DNA from: Micromonosporaceae bacterium
GTDB lineage: Bacteria; Actinomycetota; Actinomycetes; Mycobacteriales; Micromonosporaceae
DNA: 15,792 nucleotides
Direction: 5' to 3'
Assembly: GCA_019689695.1 (NCBI GenBank)
Contig: JADGHA010000042.1
Location: forward strand, 1 to 15,792
Program-made: the position numbers and the translations under genes
In this document: in pieces, positions 1-6,606 of the stretch
Layout: each line of letters opens with the position of its first letter
How positions within the stretch are numbered: position 1 is the stretch's first letter
The notes under the pieces: generated by a model
Seen by the model: only the letters and a program-made list of their open reading frames with translations
What the model was told of the DNA's origin: nothing
Database searches by the model: none

Positions 1-59
1 GGGGTTGGGAGAGTCATCGCGTTGACCCTTCCGACAGCTCCCGCGGCCGTCACCGGCCG

Positions 60-161
60 CTACTTGCCGAGACGACGACGCTGGACGCGGGTCTTGCGCA
101 GCAGCTTGCGGTGCTTCTTCTTCGCCATGCGCTTGCGGCGCTTCTTGACCACGGAGCCCAT
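60..161 (-). CDS. 33-residue small ribosomal subunit protein bS22 (AURKAIP1/COX24 domain)
   Basis: I translated this short reading frame by hand. It gives 33 residues starting MGSVVKKRRKRMAKKKHRK and ending TRVQRRRLGK, followed by TAG. More than half of the residues are Lys or Arg. Sequence and length match the actinobacterial bS22 protein (annotated as AURKAIP1/COX24 domain protein; Rv0500B in M. tuberculosis), which in mycobacterial ribosome structures lies in the 30S subunit near the decoding centre. The start is an ATG preceded at a good distance by GAGAGG, a usable Shine-Dalgarno. It lies downstream of the HTH gene on the same strand, as Rv0500B follows Rv0500A. A strong hairpin at 310-338 separates the two genes, so bS22 probably has its own promoter or depends on read-through. 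The family call rests on near-identity in a short, highly basic protein. Confidence 0.93.
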   Translation of the reverse strand: MGSVVKKRRKRMAKKKHRKLLRKTRVQRRRLGK

Positions 162-309
162 ACGTAAGCCTCTCGGAACGATCTTGGCCGTCGCCAGGCA
201 GCGGACGCCGGCGCCGGTTGATGGTGGCGTGGGCCTGACCGGGATCGGTAGCGATGTCTGGTCAGGTCGCCGTCCAGGTTAGCCGGGCCGGCGCCGGAGC
301 GAGAAACCA
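162..309 (-). other. Intergenic gap upstream of bS22
   Basis: The gap lies between the bS22 start and the hairpin after the HTH gene. On the minus strand there is a TANNNT hexamer (TAACCT, 281 down to 276) that could be the -10 of a bS22 promoter, but I see no convincing -35. An open frame on the plus strand across this region (22-282) is antisense to bS22 and has arginine-rich, low-complexity content, so I do not call it. Confidence 0.3.
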
Positions 310-338
310 GGTCGGTCCGCTACCTCCACGGACCGACC
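310..338 (-). terminator. Hairpin terminator after the HTH gene
   Basis: GGTCGGTCCG (310-319) and CGGACCGACC (329-338) form a perfect 10-bp stem with a 9-nt loop. It begins 6 nt after the HTH stop codon. On the minus strand it is followed by TGGTTTCTC, a short T-rich run. Both fit an intrinsic terminator of the GC-rich actinobacterial type. Because bS22 follows on the same strand, it could instead act as a partial terminator or a processing site. Confidence 0.7.
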
Positions 339-344
339 CGGCAC

Positions 345-557
345 CTAGGCGGACTCCGGGAACGCCTCGCGGAGGTACTCGTGGACCGCGTGCTCCGGAA
401 CCCGGAACGACCGTCCGACCCGCACCGCGGTGAGCTCACCGGAGTGGACGAGCCGGTAGACGGTCATCTTCGACACCCGCATGAGCGTGGCCACCTCGGC
501 GACGGTCAGGAACCTCACCTCCGACAGCCTGCCCTCGTTCTGTGGTGATCCGGACAT
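345..557 (-). CDS. Excisionase/MerR-type helix-turn-helix DNA-binding protein (Rv0500A-like)
   Basis: The protein is a single 70-residue winged-helix domain of the excisionase family (HTH_17 type). After a short acidic N-terminus, residues about 16-62 read FLTVAEVATLMRVSKMTVYR and then LVHSGELTAVRVGRSFRV, the classic pattern of recognition helix plus wing. It closely resembles mycobacterial Rv0500A, and the position next to bS22 supports orthology. Proteins of this size and fold include BldC-like regulators as well as recombination directionality factors. With no integrase nearby and a conserved housekeeping context, a transcriptional role is far more likely. The ATG start is the first in frame; GGTGAG just upstream is a weak Shine-Dalgarno. 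A hairpin follows the stop, and an interrupted palindrome lies about 80 nt upstream. The target genes cannot be read from the sequence. Confidence 0.9.
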   Translation of the reverse strand: MSGSPQNEGRLSEVRFLTVAEVATLMRVSKMTVYRLVHSGELTAVRVGRSFRVPEHAVHEYLREAFPESA

Positions 558-633
558 GGCTCACCAACCATCTCTTCCCCGGCGCGGGCCGCCTCCGGCG
601 GGGCCTCTTCCCACCACGGCGGGCAACGCGCGT

Positions 634-650
634 GTTACTAGTACGGTAAC
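634..650. promoter_or_regulatory. Interrupted palindrome upstream of the HTH gene (candidate operator)
   Basis: GTTAC-TAGTACG-GTAAC forms a 5-bp inverted repeat with a 7-nt spacer and contains the perfect 8-bp palindrome TACTAGTA. It is an unusually AT-rich patch in this DNA and sits 77-93 nt upstream of the HTH start. On the minus strand it contains TACCGT, a possible -10. An operator for the HTH protein itself is one inference; chance is possible. Confidence 0.35.
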
Positions 651-720
651 GGGACTGCTGTGACGGCGCGATGCTTCAGCTCATCTGGGTATTCGGCGGA
701 TAGGTACATCCCGGACGCGG

Positions 721-1083
721 TCAGATGTCCGAGCCGTCGTCGCCCTGGTCACCACCCGGATCGTGACCCAGGGTCATCAGCGTGTCCCGCCAGGGCCCCC
801 GGTCTGCCAGCGCCTCCGGCCGGTTCTCCAGCAGCTGGCTGATCTCGTCGACCACCTGGCCCATCACCTCGACGTCCCGGCCGGTCAGGTCCTCCCGGCG
901 CTTGCCCATGATCTCCAGGACGCAGTCACCCAGCCCACGGATGTCGACGTCGGGCTCCGCGGCGTAGGTATCCACGCCACCCGGCGTCTCCAGCAGCCAG
1001 TCCCGCAGCACGTCCGACGGCATGTTGACCAAGCGGTGGAAGTCGTCCCACACGGCCGTCACGTCGGAGTCGTCGCGATCCAT
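721..1083 (-). CDS. DUF3140 domain protein
   Basis: The gene encodes 120 residues, small and acidic, with no signal peptide or membrane segment. The pattern matches the DUF3140 family: VWDDFHRLVNM near residues 11-21, LRDWLL at 26-31, KRREDLTGRDVEVM at 61-74, and W..TLMTLGHDP towards the end. The last ten residues are Gly/Asp-rich and look disordered. The open frame extends 42 codons further upstream, but the ATG at 1083 is chosen because it is preceded by GGAGGTGATC, an excellent Shine-Dalgarno, and because family similarity begins there. The family has no established biochemical function as far as I know. It is divergent from the methyltransferase gene across a 178-nt gap. A functional link between them is only suggested by proximity. 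Confidence 0.85.
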   Translation of the reverse strand: MDRDDSDVTAVWDDFHRLVNMPSDVLRDWLLETPGGVDTYAAEPDVDIRGLGDCVLEIMGKRREDLTGRDVEVMGQVVDEISQLLENRPEALADRGPWRDTLMTLGHDPGGDQGDDGSDI

Positions 1084-1194
1084 CGTGATCACCTCCGGGG
1101 ACCCGGTACCCACCCCGGTCCCGGTCAACCCCGCCCACGGCCGGGCGATATCGACATGGAGTGATCTATGCCGCACCCGGGTCACGGGCCGGGC

Positions 1195-1225
1195 TTCACG
1201 CTCCGCCACTACCGAGGGCTATGAT
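1195..1225 (+). promoter_or_regulatory. Candidate promoter of the SAM methyltransferase gene
   Basis: TATGAT (1220-1225) matches the -10 consensus at five of six positions. TTCACG (1195-1200) is a weak -35 with a 19-nt spacer, somewhat long. The start codon is 36 nt past the -10 and has AGGAGG at 1250-1255, so the predicted transcript has a short, normal leader. Confidence 0.5.
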
Positions 1226-1261
1226 CGATGCGCCCGCGAAAGCACCCCCAGGAGGGCCGCA

Positions 1262-2110
1262 ATGTCTGCTGAGCCATCCACGTTCCCGGACGACCCGATC
1301 AAGGCCGGTTACCCCAACACCGCCCGGATGTGGAACTACATGCTCGGCGGCAAGGACCATTTCGCCATCGACCGGGAAGCGTCCGACGCGGCCAGCGCGA
1401 TGATGACCGAGATGGGCGTGCCGACCGGCGAGGATGCCGCCCGCCGCGGCCGCCACCTGCTGCAACGGATGGTGGATTACCTGCTCTCGCAGGGTGTCCG
1501 GCAGTTCCTCGACCTCGGCTCGGGTCTGCCCAATATGGCCAATACCCACCAGATCGTCCATCGCACCGACCCGCAAGGGCGGGTGGTCTACGTGGACCGC
1601 GACCCGATGGTCTCCACCCACGCGGCGGCGCTGATGGCCGGCCCCAACGTCGTCACCCTCAGGGCGGACCTGCGCGAACCCGAGCAGGTGCTGAACGACC
1701 CGCAGGTCCGCGGTCTGATCGACTTCGACCAGCCGGTGGCGATCATGTTCATCTGCATGCTGCACTGCCTGTGGGACAAGGAGGACCCATGGGGGGTCGT
1801 CCGGCAGTTCCGTGACGCGGTCGTTCCGGGCAGCTACCTCGCGCTGAGCCACCTGACCGACGAGGCCGACCCGGTCGCTGCCCAGCGGCTGTTCCAGCTG
1901 ACCCAGGACCTGCACTGGGACGCGCCGCTGGTGCCTCGCAGCAAGGCCGACATCGCGCGGATGTTCGATGGGTTCACGTTGGTCGAGCCAGGGCTGGTCG
2001 GGGTGGACCAGTGGCGGCCGGAGCTGCACAATCCGCTGCCCAAGTCACCCGAGCGGCCCCCGGACCTGCCCGGCGTGTGGCACTACTGCGGCGTCGGCAT
2101 CAAGGAATGA
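1262..2110 (+). CDS. SAM-dependent methyltransferase, DUF574 (Methyltransf_19) family
   Basis: The protein has 282 residues, typical for this family, which is abundant in filamentous actinobacteria. The family signature is near the N-terminus: ARMWNYMLGGKDHFAIDR at residues 21-38. The Rossmann SAM-binding loop is FLDLGSGLP (82-90), and VVYVDRDP (108-115) carries the acidic residue expected to hold the SAM ribose. There is no signal peptide or membrane segment, so it should be cytosolic. Methyl acceptors of most family members are unknown and nothing here identifies one. The start is ATG with AGGAGG 6 nt upstream. The open frame extends 80 codons further back, but that part overlaps the divergent DUF3140 gene and is not conserved in character. 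The gene stands alone, converging on the export operon. Confidence 0.92.
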   Translation: MSAEPSTFPDDPIKAGYPNTARMWNYMLGGKDHFAIDREASDAASAMMTEMGVPTGEDAARRGRHLLQRMVDYLLSQGVRQFLDLGSGLPNMANTHQIVHRTDPQGRVVYVDRDPMVSTHAAALMAGPNVVTLRADLREPEQVLNDPQVRGLIDFDQPVAIMFICMLHCLWDKEDPWGVVRQFRDAVVPGSYLALSHLTDEADPVAAQRLFQLTQDLHWDAPLVPRSKADIARMFDGFTLVEPGLVGVDQWRPELHNPLPKSPERPPDLPGVWHYCGVGIKE

Positions 2111-2163
2111 CCTGACGCGACGCCACGGGCCGTCGACCTCCTGCTCGATCCATATTGGACGTT

Positions 2164-2187
2164 ATGGCCCGGCCATGCCTACTTTTT
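2164..2187 (+). terminator. Candidate terminator after the methyltransferase gene
   Basis: ATGGCC-C-GGCCAT (2164-2176) is a perfect inverted repeat, in practice a 5-bp stem with a 3-nt loop. A run of five T residues lies at 2183-2187. The T run is 6 nt from the stem rather than directly attached, so the case is moderate. It lies 53 nt past the methyltransferase stop. Confidence 0.4.
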
Positions 2188-2208
2188 CGGCAATGCGGGT
2201 GGACGTAC

Positions 2209-2226
2209 CCCGCTCAAGCAAGCGGG
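2209..2226 (-). terminator. Hairpin after the export operon
   Basis: CCCGCT-CAAGCA-AGCGGG is a 6-bp stem with a 6-nt loop. It starts 1 nt past the permease stop on the minus strand. There is no T run. Its placement between two convergent genes fits termination of the export operon. Confidence 0.45.
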
Positions 2227-2227
2227 C

Positions 2228-3412
2228 TCACTCGGTGCGCAGCGCCACGACCGGGTCGAGCCGGCCCGCGCGCTGGGCGGGCACCACGCCGAAGACGATG
2301 CCGACGCCGGCCGACACCCCGAACGCCAGCGCCAGCGCCCACCAAGTGACCGCCGCCGGCACCGGGGTCAGCTGGGCGACCAGCACGGCCGCGCCGATAC
2401 CCAGCGCCATACCGGCAACGCCGCCGATGGCGGTGAGCAGCACCGCCTCCAGCAGGAACTGCACGCCGATGTCGCGCGGGCGGGCGCCGACCGCCTTGCG
2501 CAAGCCGATCTCGCGGGTCCGTTCCCGGACCGAGACGAGCATGATGTTGGAGACACCGACGCCGCCGACGAGCAGTGAGATGCCCGCGATGGCGGCGAGC
2601 ACGCCGGTGAGTACGCCGAGGATGTCGCCGAGCACGCCGAGGATCTGCTCCTGGGTGACCGCGCTGAACTCGGTGCCCGGGTGGCGCTGGCTCAGCTCGG
2701 CCACGATGCGCTGCCCCAGCGCGTCGATGCCGGAGCGATCGGGCGCCTTCACCGCGATGCCGTCCACCCGGTTCGTGGCGAACAGCCGGTGGGCGGTGGT
2801 GATGGGGATGTGCACCTCGCCGTCACGGTCCACGCCGAGGCTCTGCCCGAGCGGGGCGAAGACCCCGATCACGCGGAACCGGACGCCGGCGATGCTCACC
2901 TGCTGCCCCACCGGATCCCGCTCGGGGAACAGCGTCCGCGCGACGCCTGCGCCCAGCACGGCGACCCTCCGCGCTGTGTCTACATCGGATCGTGTGAGGT
3001 AGCCGCCGCGGGCGATCGAGCGGACGAACACCTTCGGCGTCGTCTCCAGCACGCCGTCGATGGTGCTGAACCTGGACCGCGTGCCGGCACGCACCGTCTC
3101 GCCCGAGGTGACGGTCACCGCCACCCGGGACCGGTCGCCCACGATCCGGGTCACGGCGTCCACATCGGAGAGTGTTAACCGGGACACCGACGGCGCCGAG
3201 CTGAAGTCGATCTGTCCGGGCACCACCACGAGCAGGTTGGAGCCGAGCCCCTCGACCTGCCGCTCCACCTCCCGCTTGGCGCCGGTGCCGATGGCCACCA
3301 GGGCCACCACCGCGCCCACGCCGATCACCACGCCGAGCATGGTCAGGCCGCTGCGCAGCCGGTTCGCGCGCAGCGCGGCGAAGGCCACCCGCCACGCCTC
3401 GGCGAGCCTCAC
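2228..3412 (-). CDS. MacB-like ABC transporter permease (FtsX domain)
   Basis: The protein has 394 residues, typical for permeases of this class. One N-terminal transmembrane segment (about 22-42) is followed by a large extracytoplasmic MacB-type core domain (about 45-255). Three more transmembrane segments follow (about 265-292, 318-345 and 355-378). The FtsX coupling region reads EIGLRKAVGARPRDI (301-315), and the C-terminus ends AGRLDPVVALRTE, both hallmarks of the family. The start is GTG, and its GTGA overlaps the ATPase stop, implying translational coupling. Together with the ATPase and adaptor it should form a tripartite export pump of the mechanotransmission type, moving a substrate from the membrane or its outer face outward. 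The substrate (lipid, peptide or antibiotic) cannot be inferred. Confidence 0.94.
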   Translation of the reverse strand: MRLAEAWRVAFAALRANRLRSGLTMLGVVIGVGAVVALVAIGTGAKREVERQVEGLGSNLLVVVPGQIDFSSAPSVSRLTLSDVDAVTRIVGDRSRVAVTVTSGETVRAGTRSRFSTIDGVLETTPKVFVRSIARGGYLTRSDVDTARRVAVLGAGVARTLFPERDPVGQQVSIAGVRFRVIGVFAPLGQSLGVDRDGEVHIPITTAHRLFATNRVDGIAVKAPDRSGIDALGQRIVAELSQRHPGTEFSAVTQEQILGVLGDILGVLTGVLAAIAGISLLVGGVGVSNIMLVSVRERTREIGLRKAVGARPRDIGVQFLLEAVLLTAIGGVAGMALGIGAAVLVAQLTPVPAAVTWWALALAFGVSAGVGIVFGVVPAQRAGRLDPVVALRTE

Positions 3413-4092
3413 ACGATCACCCCGTCCCGAATGGTGATCTGCCGGTGAGCCCTGGCCGCCACCTCCCGGTCGTGGGTGACCACCACCAGCGCCACGCCCG
3501 AATCCGCGTTCAGTGACTCGAGCAACCCGAGGACGGACGCCCCGGTGGCGCTGTCCAGGTTGCCGGTGGGCTCGTCCGCCAGCAGTACCGCCGGGGAGGT
3601 GACCAGCGCCCGGGCGATCGCCACCCGCTGCTGCTCGCCGCCGGAGAGCTGGTTGGGCCGGTGGTGCATCCGGTGCTCCAGGCCGACCCGGGACAGCATC
3701 TCGGCCGCCAGGGCGCGCCGCCGCCGGGCGGAAAGGCCGCGGTAGACCAGCGGCAGTGCCACGTTGTCCAGGGCGGAGGTGCGCGGCAGCAGGTGGAAGG
3801 ACTGGAATACGAAGCCGACCACCTCGTTGCGCAGCCGGGCCAGCGCGGCCGCGTTCAGCTTGGCCACGTCCCGCCCGCCGATGAGCAGCCGGCCGCTGGT
3901 CGGCCGGTCCAGCCCGCCGAGCAGGTGCAGCAGGGTGGACTTCCCCGAGCCGGACGGCCCGACGATGGCCACCGACTCGCCCGGCCCGACGGTGAGCGAG
4001 ACGCCGCGCAACGCCTCCACGGCGACGCCGTCGAGCTGGTAGGTGCGCCTGACGTCCCGCGCCTCGATGGCCGCGCCAGTGGACTCGCTCAC
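3409..4092 (-). CDS. MacB/LolD-type ABC transporter ATP-binding protein
   Basis: The protein has 227 residues, the normal length for a stand-alone ATPase of the MacB/LolD/FtsE group. Walker A is GPSGSGKST (45-53), the Q-loop glutamine is at 97, the signature is LSGGEQQR (149-156), Walker B is VLLADEP (169-175) with catalytic Glu174, a D-loop NLDSATG follows, and the switch histidine is at 207. All catalytic residues are intact. It powers the adjacent permease. The GTG start overlaps the adaptor stop by 4 nt, and its own stop overlaps the permease start by 4 nt, so the three proteins are probably made in a fixed ratio. Confidence 0.96.
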   Translation of the reverse strand: MSESTGAAIEARDVRRTYQLDGVAVEALRGVSLTVGPGESVAIVGPSGSGKSTLLHLLGGLDRPTSGRLLIGGRDVAKLNAAALARLRNEVVGFVFQSFHLLPRTSALDNVALPLVYRGLSARRRRALAAEMLSRVGLEHRMHHRPNQLSGGEQQRVAIARALVTSPAVLLADEPTGNLDSATGASVLGLLESLNADSGVALVVVTHDREVAARAHRQITIRDGVIV

Positions 4093-5438
4093 GACACCTG
4101 TTGGCCCGCGCGCACCTTGTCGGTCCCGCGCACCACCACCTGCTGGCCCTCGGTCAGCCCGGAGAGGATCTGCACCACGTCCTGGCCCTGCACCCCCACG
4201 GTCACCGGCACCGGCCGGGCCTTGCCGTCGCGCACCGCCCAGACCGAGTCACGCCCGTCCGCGCTGAAGACCGCCGCCGCCGGTACGGTGACCGCGTCCT
4301 CCACCTCCCGCACCCGCAGGTGCGCCACGGCGCTCATGCCCGGGCGCGGGGTCGGCGCGGGCCGCCCGTCGGCGTACCGGCCGGCGCCGAGCGCCAGCCG
4401 GACGCGGTACGACACGCCGCCGCGGCTGGACGGCGTCGGCAGGAGGTCGACCGACCGGACCCTCGCCTCGTAACTGGCGCCGGTAGCCGCGTCCAGCTCC
4501 ACGGTCGCCACCACCCCCGGCTTCACCAGCAGCACGTCGGTCTCGTCCACCTCGGCGAGCAGGCCCAGCTCGGCGACGTCCACAATGGTGAGTACGGCGG
4601 TGCCGGCGGCGACCCGGCCCCCGAGCGGGACCGTGCCGTCCACCCCGGGAAGCACGTCATTGCCGCCGCCAGGAGCCGTGGAGGCGAGGGCGCCAGGGTC
4701 AACCCCGGCGGACTGGAGCAGGTCGGTCAGCGACTGGCCGGACCCGGCGCCGGTGCTCCCCCCACCCATCTGCACCACGCCGGAGATCGGTGCCCGCAGC
4801 GTCAATGCGTCTACAGTAGACTTCGCCAGGTCGTACGCCTGCTGCGCCTGCACGCGCTGCGCGGCGCTGAGCGCGCTGATCGCCGAGCCGAGGCTCGCCA
4901 CCCCCCGCTGCACCGCGCGTACCGCTTGGTCTGCCGCCTCGGCAGCGGCCGAGTACCGCCGTTCGGCGGCGGTCACCTGGGCCAGCAGCGCGTCCCGCAG
5001 CCGGACGTCGGCGATCTGCTCCGCCGCCTGCCGGGCCGCGGCGAACGCGTCCTTCGCCGACTTGTCGGTCGCGCGCCGTACCGCCGACAGGTCTCCTCCG
5101 GCGCCGAACCCGCCCACCCGCCGCGTGGCGGACAGCGCCCGCTTCGCCTGTCGCAGTCGCGCCTGGGCGGCGGGCGAGTCGATGATCGCGAGCACCTGGC
5201 CCGCGCGCACCCGCTCCCCGGACCGCACCCGCAGCGCGGCGAGCGTCCCGTCGGCCGGCGCGGTCAGCGTGGCCGCCGCCTTCGCGGTGACCGACGCCGG
5301 CGCGTCCACCACCTCAACCACGTCACCCCGCCCGACGGTGCCGACAACCACGCCGGAGGATCCACCGCCGCAGGAGGCCGCGGTCAGCGTGCAGGCCACG
5401 ACGATGGCGGCGAGCGCAGCGAGGGGGCGGAACCGCAC
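4089..5438 (-). CDS. Periplasmic adaptor-like (HlyD/MacA family) lipoprotein
   Basis: The protein has 449 residues. The N-terminus is a signal sequence with a likely lipobox ending AAS-C23 (C16 is a weaker alternative), so the mature protein should be lipid-anchored on the outer face of the membrane. The first half of the lipoyl domain is around 55-88. An Ala-rich alpha-helical hairpin spans about 90-212. The second lipoyl half starts with LRAPISGVVQ (214-223), the barrel domain covers about 290-375, and the membrane-proximal domain covers 380-449. A Gly/Ser-rich insertion of about 50 residues (224-272) splits the second lipoyl half, which is unusual. The protein should couple the permease to substrate release. 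The start is GTG with no Shine-Dalgarno but with a -10-like hexamer 6 nt upstream. An in-frame TAG lies four codons upstream, so no earlier start is possible. Confidence 0.9.
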   Translation of the reverse strand: MRFRPLAALAAIVVACTLTAASCGGGSSGVVVGTVGRGDVVEVVDAPASVTAKAAATLTAPADGTLAALRVRSGERVRAGQVLAIIDSPAAQARLRQAKRALSATRRVGGFGAGGDLSAVRRATDKSAKDAFAAARQAAEQIADVRLRDALLAQVTAAERRYSAAAEAADQAVRAVQRGVASLGSAISALSAAQRVQAQQAYDLAKSTVDALTLRAPISGVVQMGGGSTGAGSGQSLTDLLQSAGVDPGALASTAPGGGNDVLPGVDGTVPLGGRVAAGTAVLTIVDVAELGLLAEVDETDVLLVKPGVVATVELDAATGASYEARVRSVDLLPTPSSRGGVSYRVRLALGAGRYADGRPAPTPRPGMSAVAHLRVREVEDAVTVPAAAVFSADGRDSVWAVRDGKARPVPVTVGVQGQDVVQILSGLTEGQQVVVRGTDKVRAGQQVS

Positions 5439-5444
5439 GCGCCA

Positions 5445-5450
5445 ATGCTA
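5445..5450 (-). promoter_or_regulatory. -10 hexamer TAGCAT, leaderless start of the export operon
   Basis: TAGCAT ends 6 nt before the adaptor GTG, placing the expected transcription start at or next to the start codon. No Shine-Dalgarno is present between them. I see no -35 match. Confidence 0.5.
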
Positions 5451-5560
5451 GTGCGGCACCCGGAAACCCCGCCGCGTGTCTGCCCGGTCCTTGGCCGTGA
5501 CCGGCGTCCCGGCCCGATCAAGACCGGCCGGCGGCCGCACCGGCACTGACCGGACCCGGG

Positions 5561-6481
5561 CTACTTCTTCGAGCGCAGGCTCCGCAGGAAGAAGGCGACG
5601 TTCGCCGGGCGCTCGGCGAGGCGGCGCATGAGATAGCCGTACCACTGGTCCCCGTACGGCACGTAGACCCGCATCCGGTAGCCGTCGGCGACCAGCCGGC
5701 GCTGCTCCTGCGGCCGGATGCCGTAGAGCATCTGGAACTCGAACTCCTCCGGCGTGCGGTCGAACCACTTGGCCCGGTCCTGGGCGATCGCCACCAGGCG
5801 CGGGTCGTGGGTGGCGAGCATCGGGTACCCCGAGCCGGACATCAGGATGTTCAGGCACCGCACGTAGGACTTGTCCACATCGGTGGCAGACTGGAACGCC
5901 ACCGACTCCGGCTCGGCGTACGCGCCCTTGCACAGCCGGACCCGTACCCCCGCTGCGCCCAGCTCCCGGCAGTCCGCCTCGGTGCGCCGCAGGTACGCCT
6001 GGAGCGCCACCCCGGTGGCCGGGAAGTCCTTGCGCAGCTTGCCGAGAATCTCCAATGTGGAGTCGGTGGTGGTGTGGTCCTCCATGTCCAGGGTGACGGT
6101 TGTGCCGGCGTCGGCGGCAGCCGCGCAGATCGCCCGGGCGTTGTCGTAGGCGAGCTGTTCGTCGAACGCCTGCCCCAGCGCGGACAGCTTGACGCTCACC
6201 TCCGCAGCGGATGCCAGCTGCGCGTCCGACAGCGCCCGGAGCAGACCGACGTACTCGTCACGGGTCGCCGCCGCCTGCTCGGCGGTCTTGGTGTCCTCGC
6301 CCAGATAGTCCAGGCTCACTCCGAGACCCTGGGCGGCGAGCTCGCGGCTGGCCCGCAACGCGTCCTCCACCCGGGTGCCGGCGACGAACCGGCGGACCAC
6401 CTCACGGGTGACCGGCGCGGTCTCGACGAGCCGCTCGATACGGGGCGAACGGGATGCGGCCAGGATCACCGATCGGAGCAT
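5561..6481 (-). CDS. Proline dehydrogenase (monofunctional, FAD-dependent)
   Basis: The protein has 306 residues, typical for the single-domain bacterial enzyme. It oxidises L-proline to delta-1-pyrroline-5-carboxylate and passes electrons through FAD to the quinone pool at the membrane. Family motifs run in order: VSVKLSALG (95-103), LDMED (131-135), LQAYLRRTEAD (160-170), RLCKGAYAEP (182-191), FEFQMLYG (247-254), RVYVPYG (271-277) and YLMRRLAERPAN (283-294), whose paired arginines contact the substrate carboxylate. The start is the ATG at 6481. The frame is open for 26 further codons, but these read like untranslated sequence, and a -10 hexamer lies 6 nt before this ATG. No pyrroline-5-carboxylate dehydrogenase partner is in the window. 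It is divergent from the CGNR regulator, a candidate local controller. Confidence 0.95.
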   Translation of the reverse strand: MLRSVILAASRSPRIERLVETAPVTREVVRRFVAGTRVEDALRASRELAAQGLGVSLDYLGEDTKTAEQAAATRDEYVGLLRALSDAQLASAAEVSVKLSALGQAFDEQLAYDNARAICAAAADAGTTVTLDMEDHTTTDSTLEILGKLRKDFPATGVALQAYLRRTEADCRELGAAGVRVRLCKGAYAEPESVAFQSATDVDKSYVRCLNILMSGSGYPMLATHDPRLVAIAQDRAKWFDRTPEEFEFQMLYGIRPQEQRRLVADGYRMRVYVPYGDQWYGYLMRRLAERPANVAFFLRSLRSKK

Positions 6482-6487
6482 GAGGCG

Positions 6488-6493
6488 AGCGTA
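6488..6493 (-). promoter_or_regulatory. -10 hexamer TACGCT, leaderless start of proline dehydrogenase
   Basis: TACGCT ends exactly 6 nt before the ATG on the minus strand, and no Shine-Dalgarno is present. The same hexamer at the same spacing precedes the unrelated gene at 9067. Confidence 0.6.
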
Positions 6494-6519
6494 GCGCCCC
6501 CGCCACGGCCCCGCGGGCG

Positions 6520-6534
6520 GACCCGAGCCGGGTC
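6520..6534. promoter_or_regulatory. Palindrome in the proline dehydrogenase/CGNR divergent promoter
   Basis: GACCCG-AGC-CGGGTC is a perfect 6-bp inverted repeat with a 3-nt centre. It lies just upstream of where the -35 of the proline dehydrogenase promoter should be, in the 131-nt gap shared with the CGNR regulator. It is a candidate operator; GC-rich palindromes of this size do arise by chance in such DNA. Confidence 0.3.
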
Positions 6535-6600
6535 GCGGGCAGACCGGAAAGGGCGCCAACTGAGGTCCGGGCGGCTGTCGCCGCCACGCCGCCGATCGCC

Positions 6601-6606
6601 TAACGT
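6601..6606 (+). promoter_or_regulatory. -10 hexamer TAACGT, leaderless start of the CGNR gene
   Basis: TAACGT is followed by 6 nt and then the GTG start, with no Shine-Dalgarno. This mirrors the arrangement of the divergent proline dehydrogenase gene. Confidence 0.55.

Noticed and set aside
22..282. Plus-strand 86-residue open frame
   Set aside because: It is antisense to the bS22 gene, Arg/Pro-rich and without family features; the short opposite-strand frame explains the conservation.
345..557. Excisionase-type protein as evidence for an integrated element
   Set aside because: No integrase, attachment repeat or phage gene is nearby, and the gene is in a conserved housekeeping position next to bS22.
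1084..1209. 42-codon upstream extension of the DUF3140 gene
   Set aside because: The ATG at 1083 has a GGAGGTGATC ribosome-binding site, and the extension has no family similarity.
1022..1261. N-terminal extension of the methyltransferase by 80 codons
   Set aside because: It overlaps the start of the divergent DUF3140 gene, and the ATG at 1262 has an ideal AGGAGG and begins the family similarity.
5525..5535. Short GC palindrome (GGCCG-G-CGGCC) after the proline dehydrogenase gene
   Set aside because: It is short and fully G/C, likely to arise by chance here, and no T run follows.
4101..5549. Long plus-strand frame (482 codons) opposite the adaptor gene
   Set aside because: It is a GC-bias shadow of the adaptor gene; low complexity with no domain.
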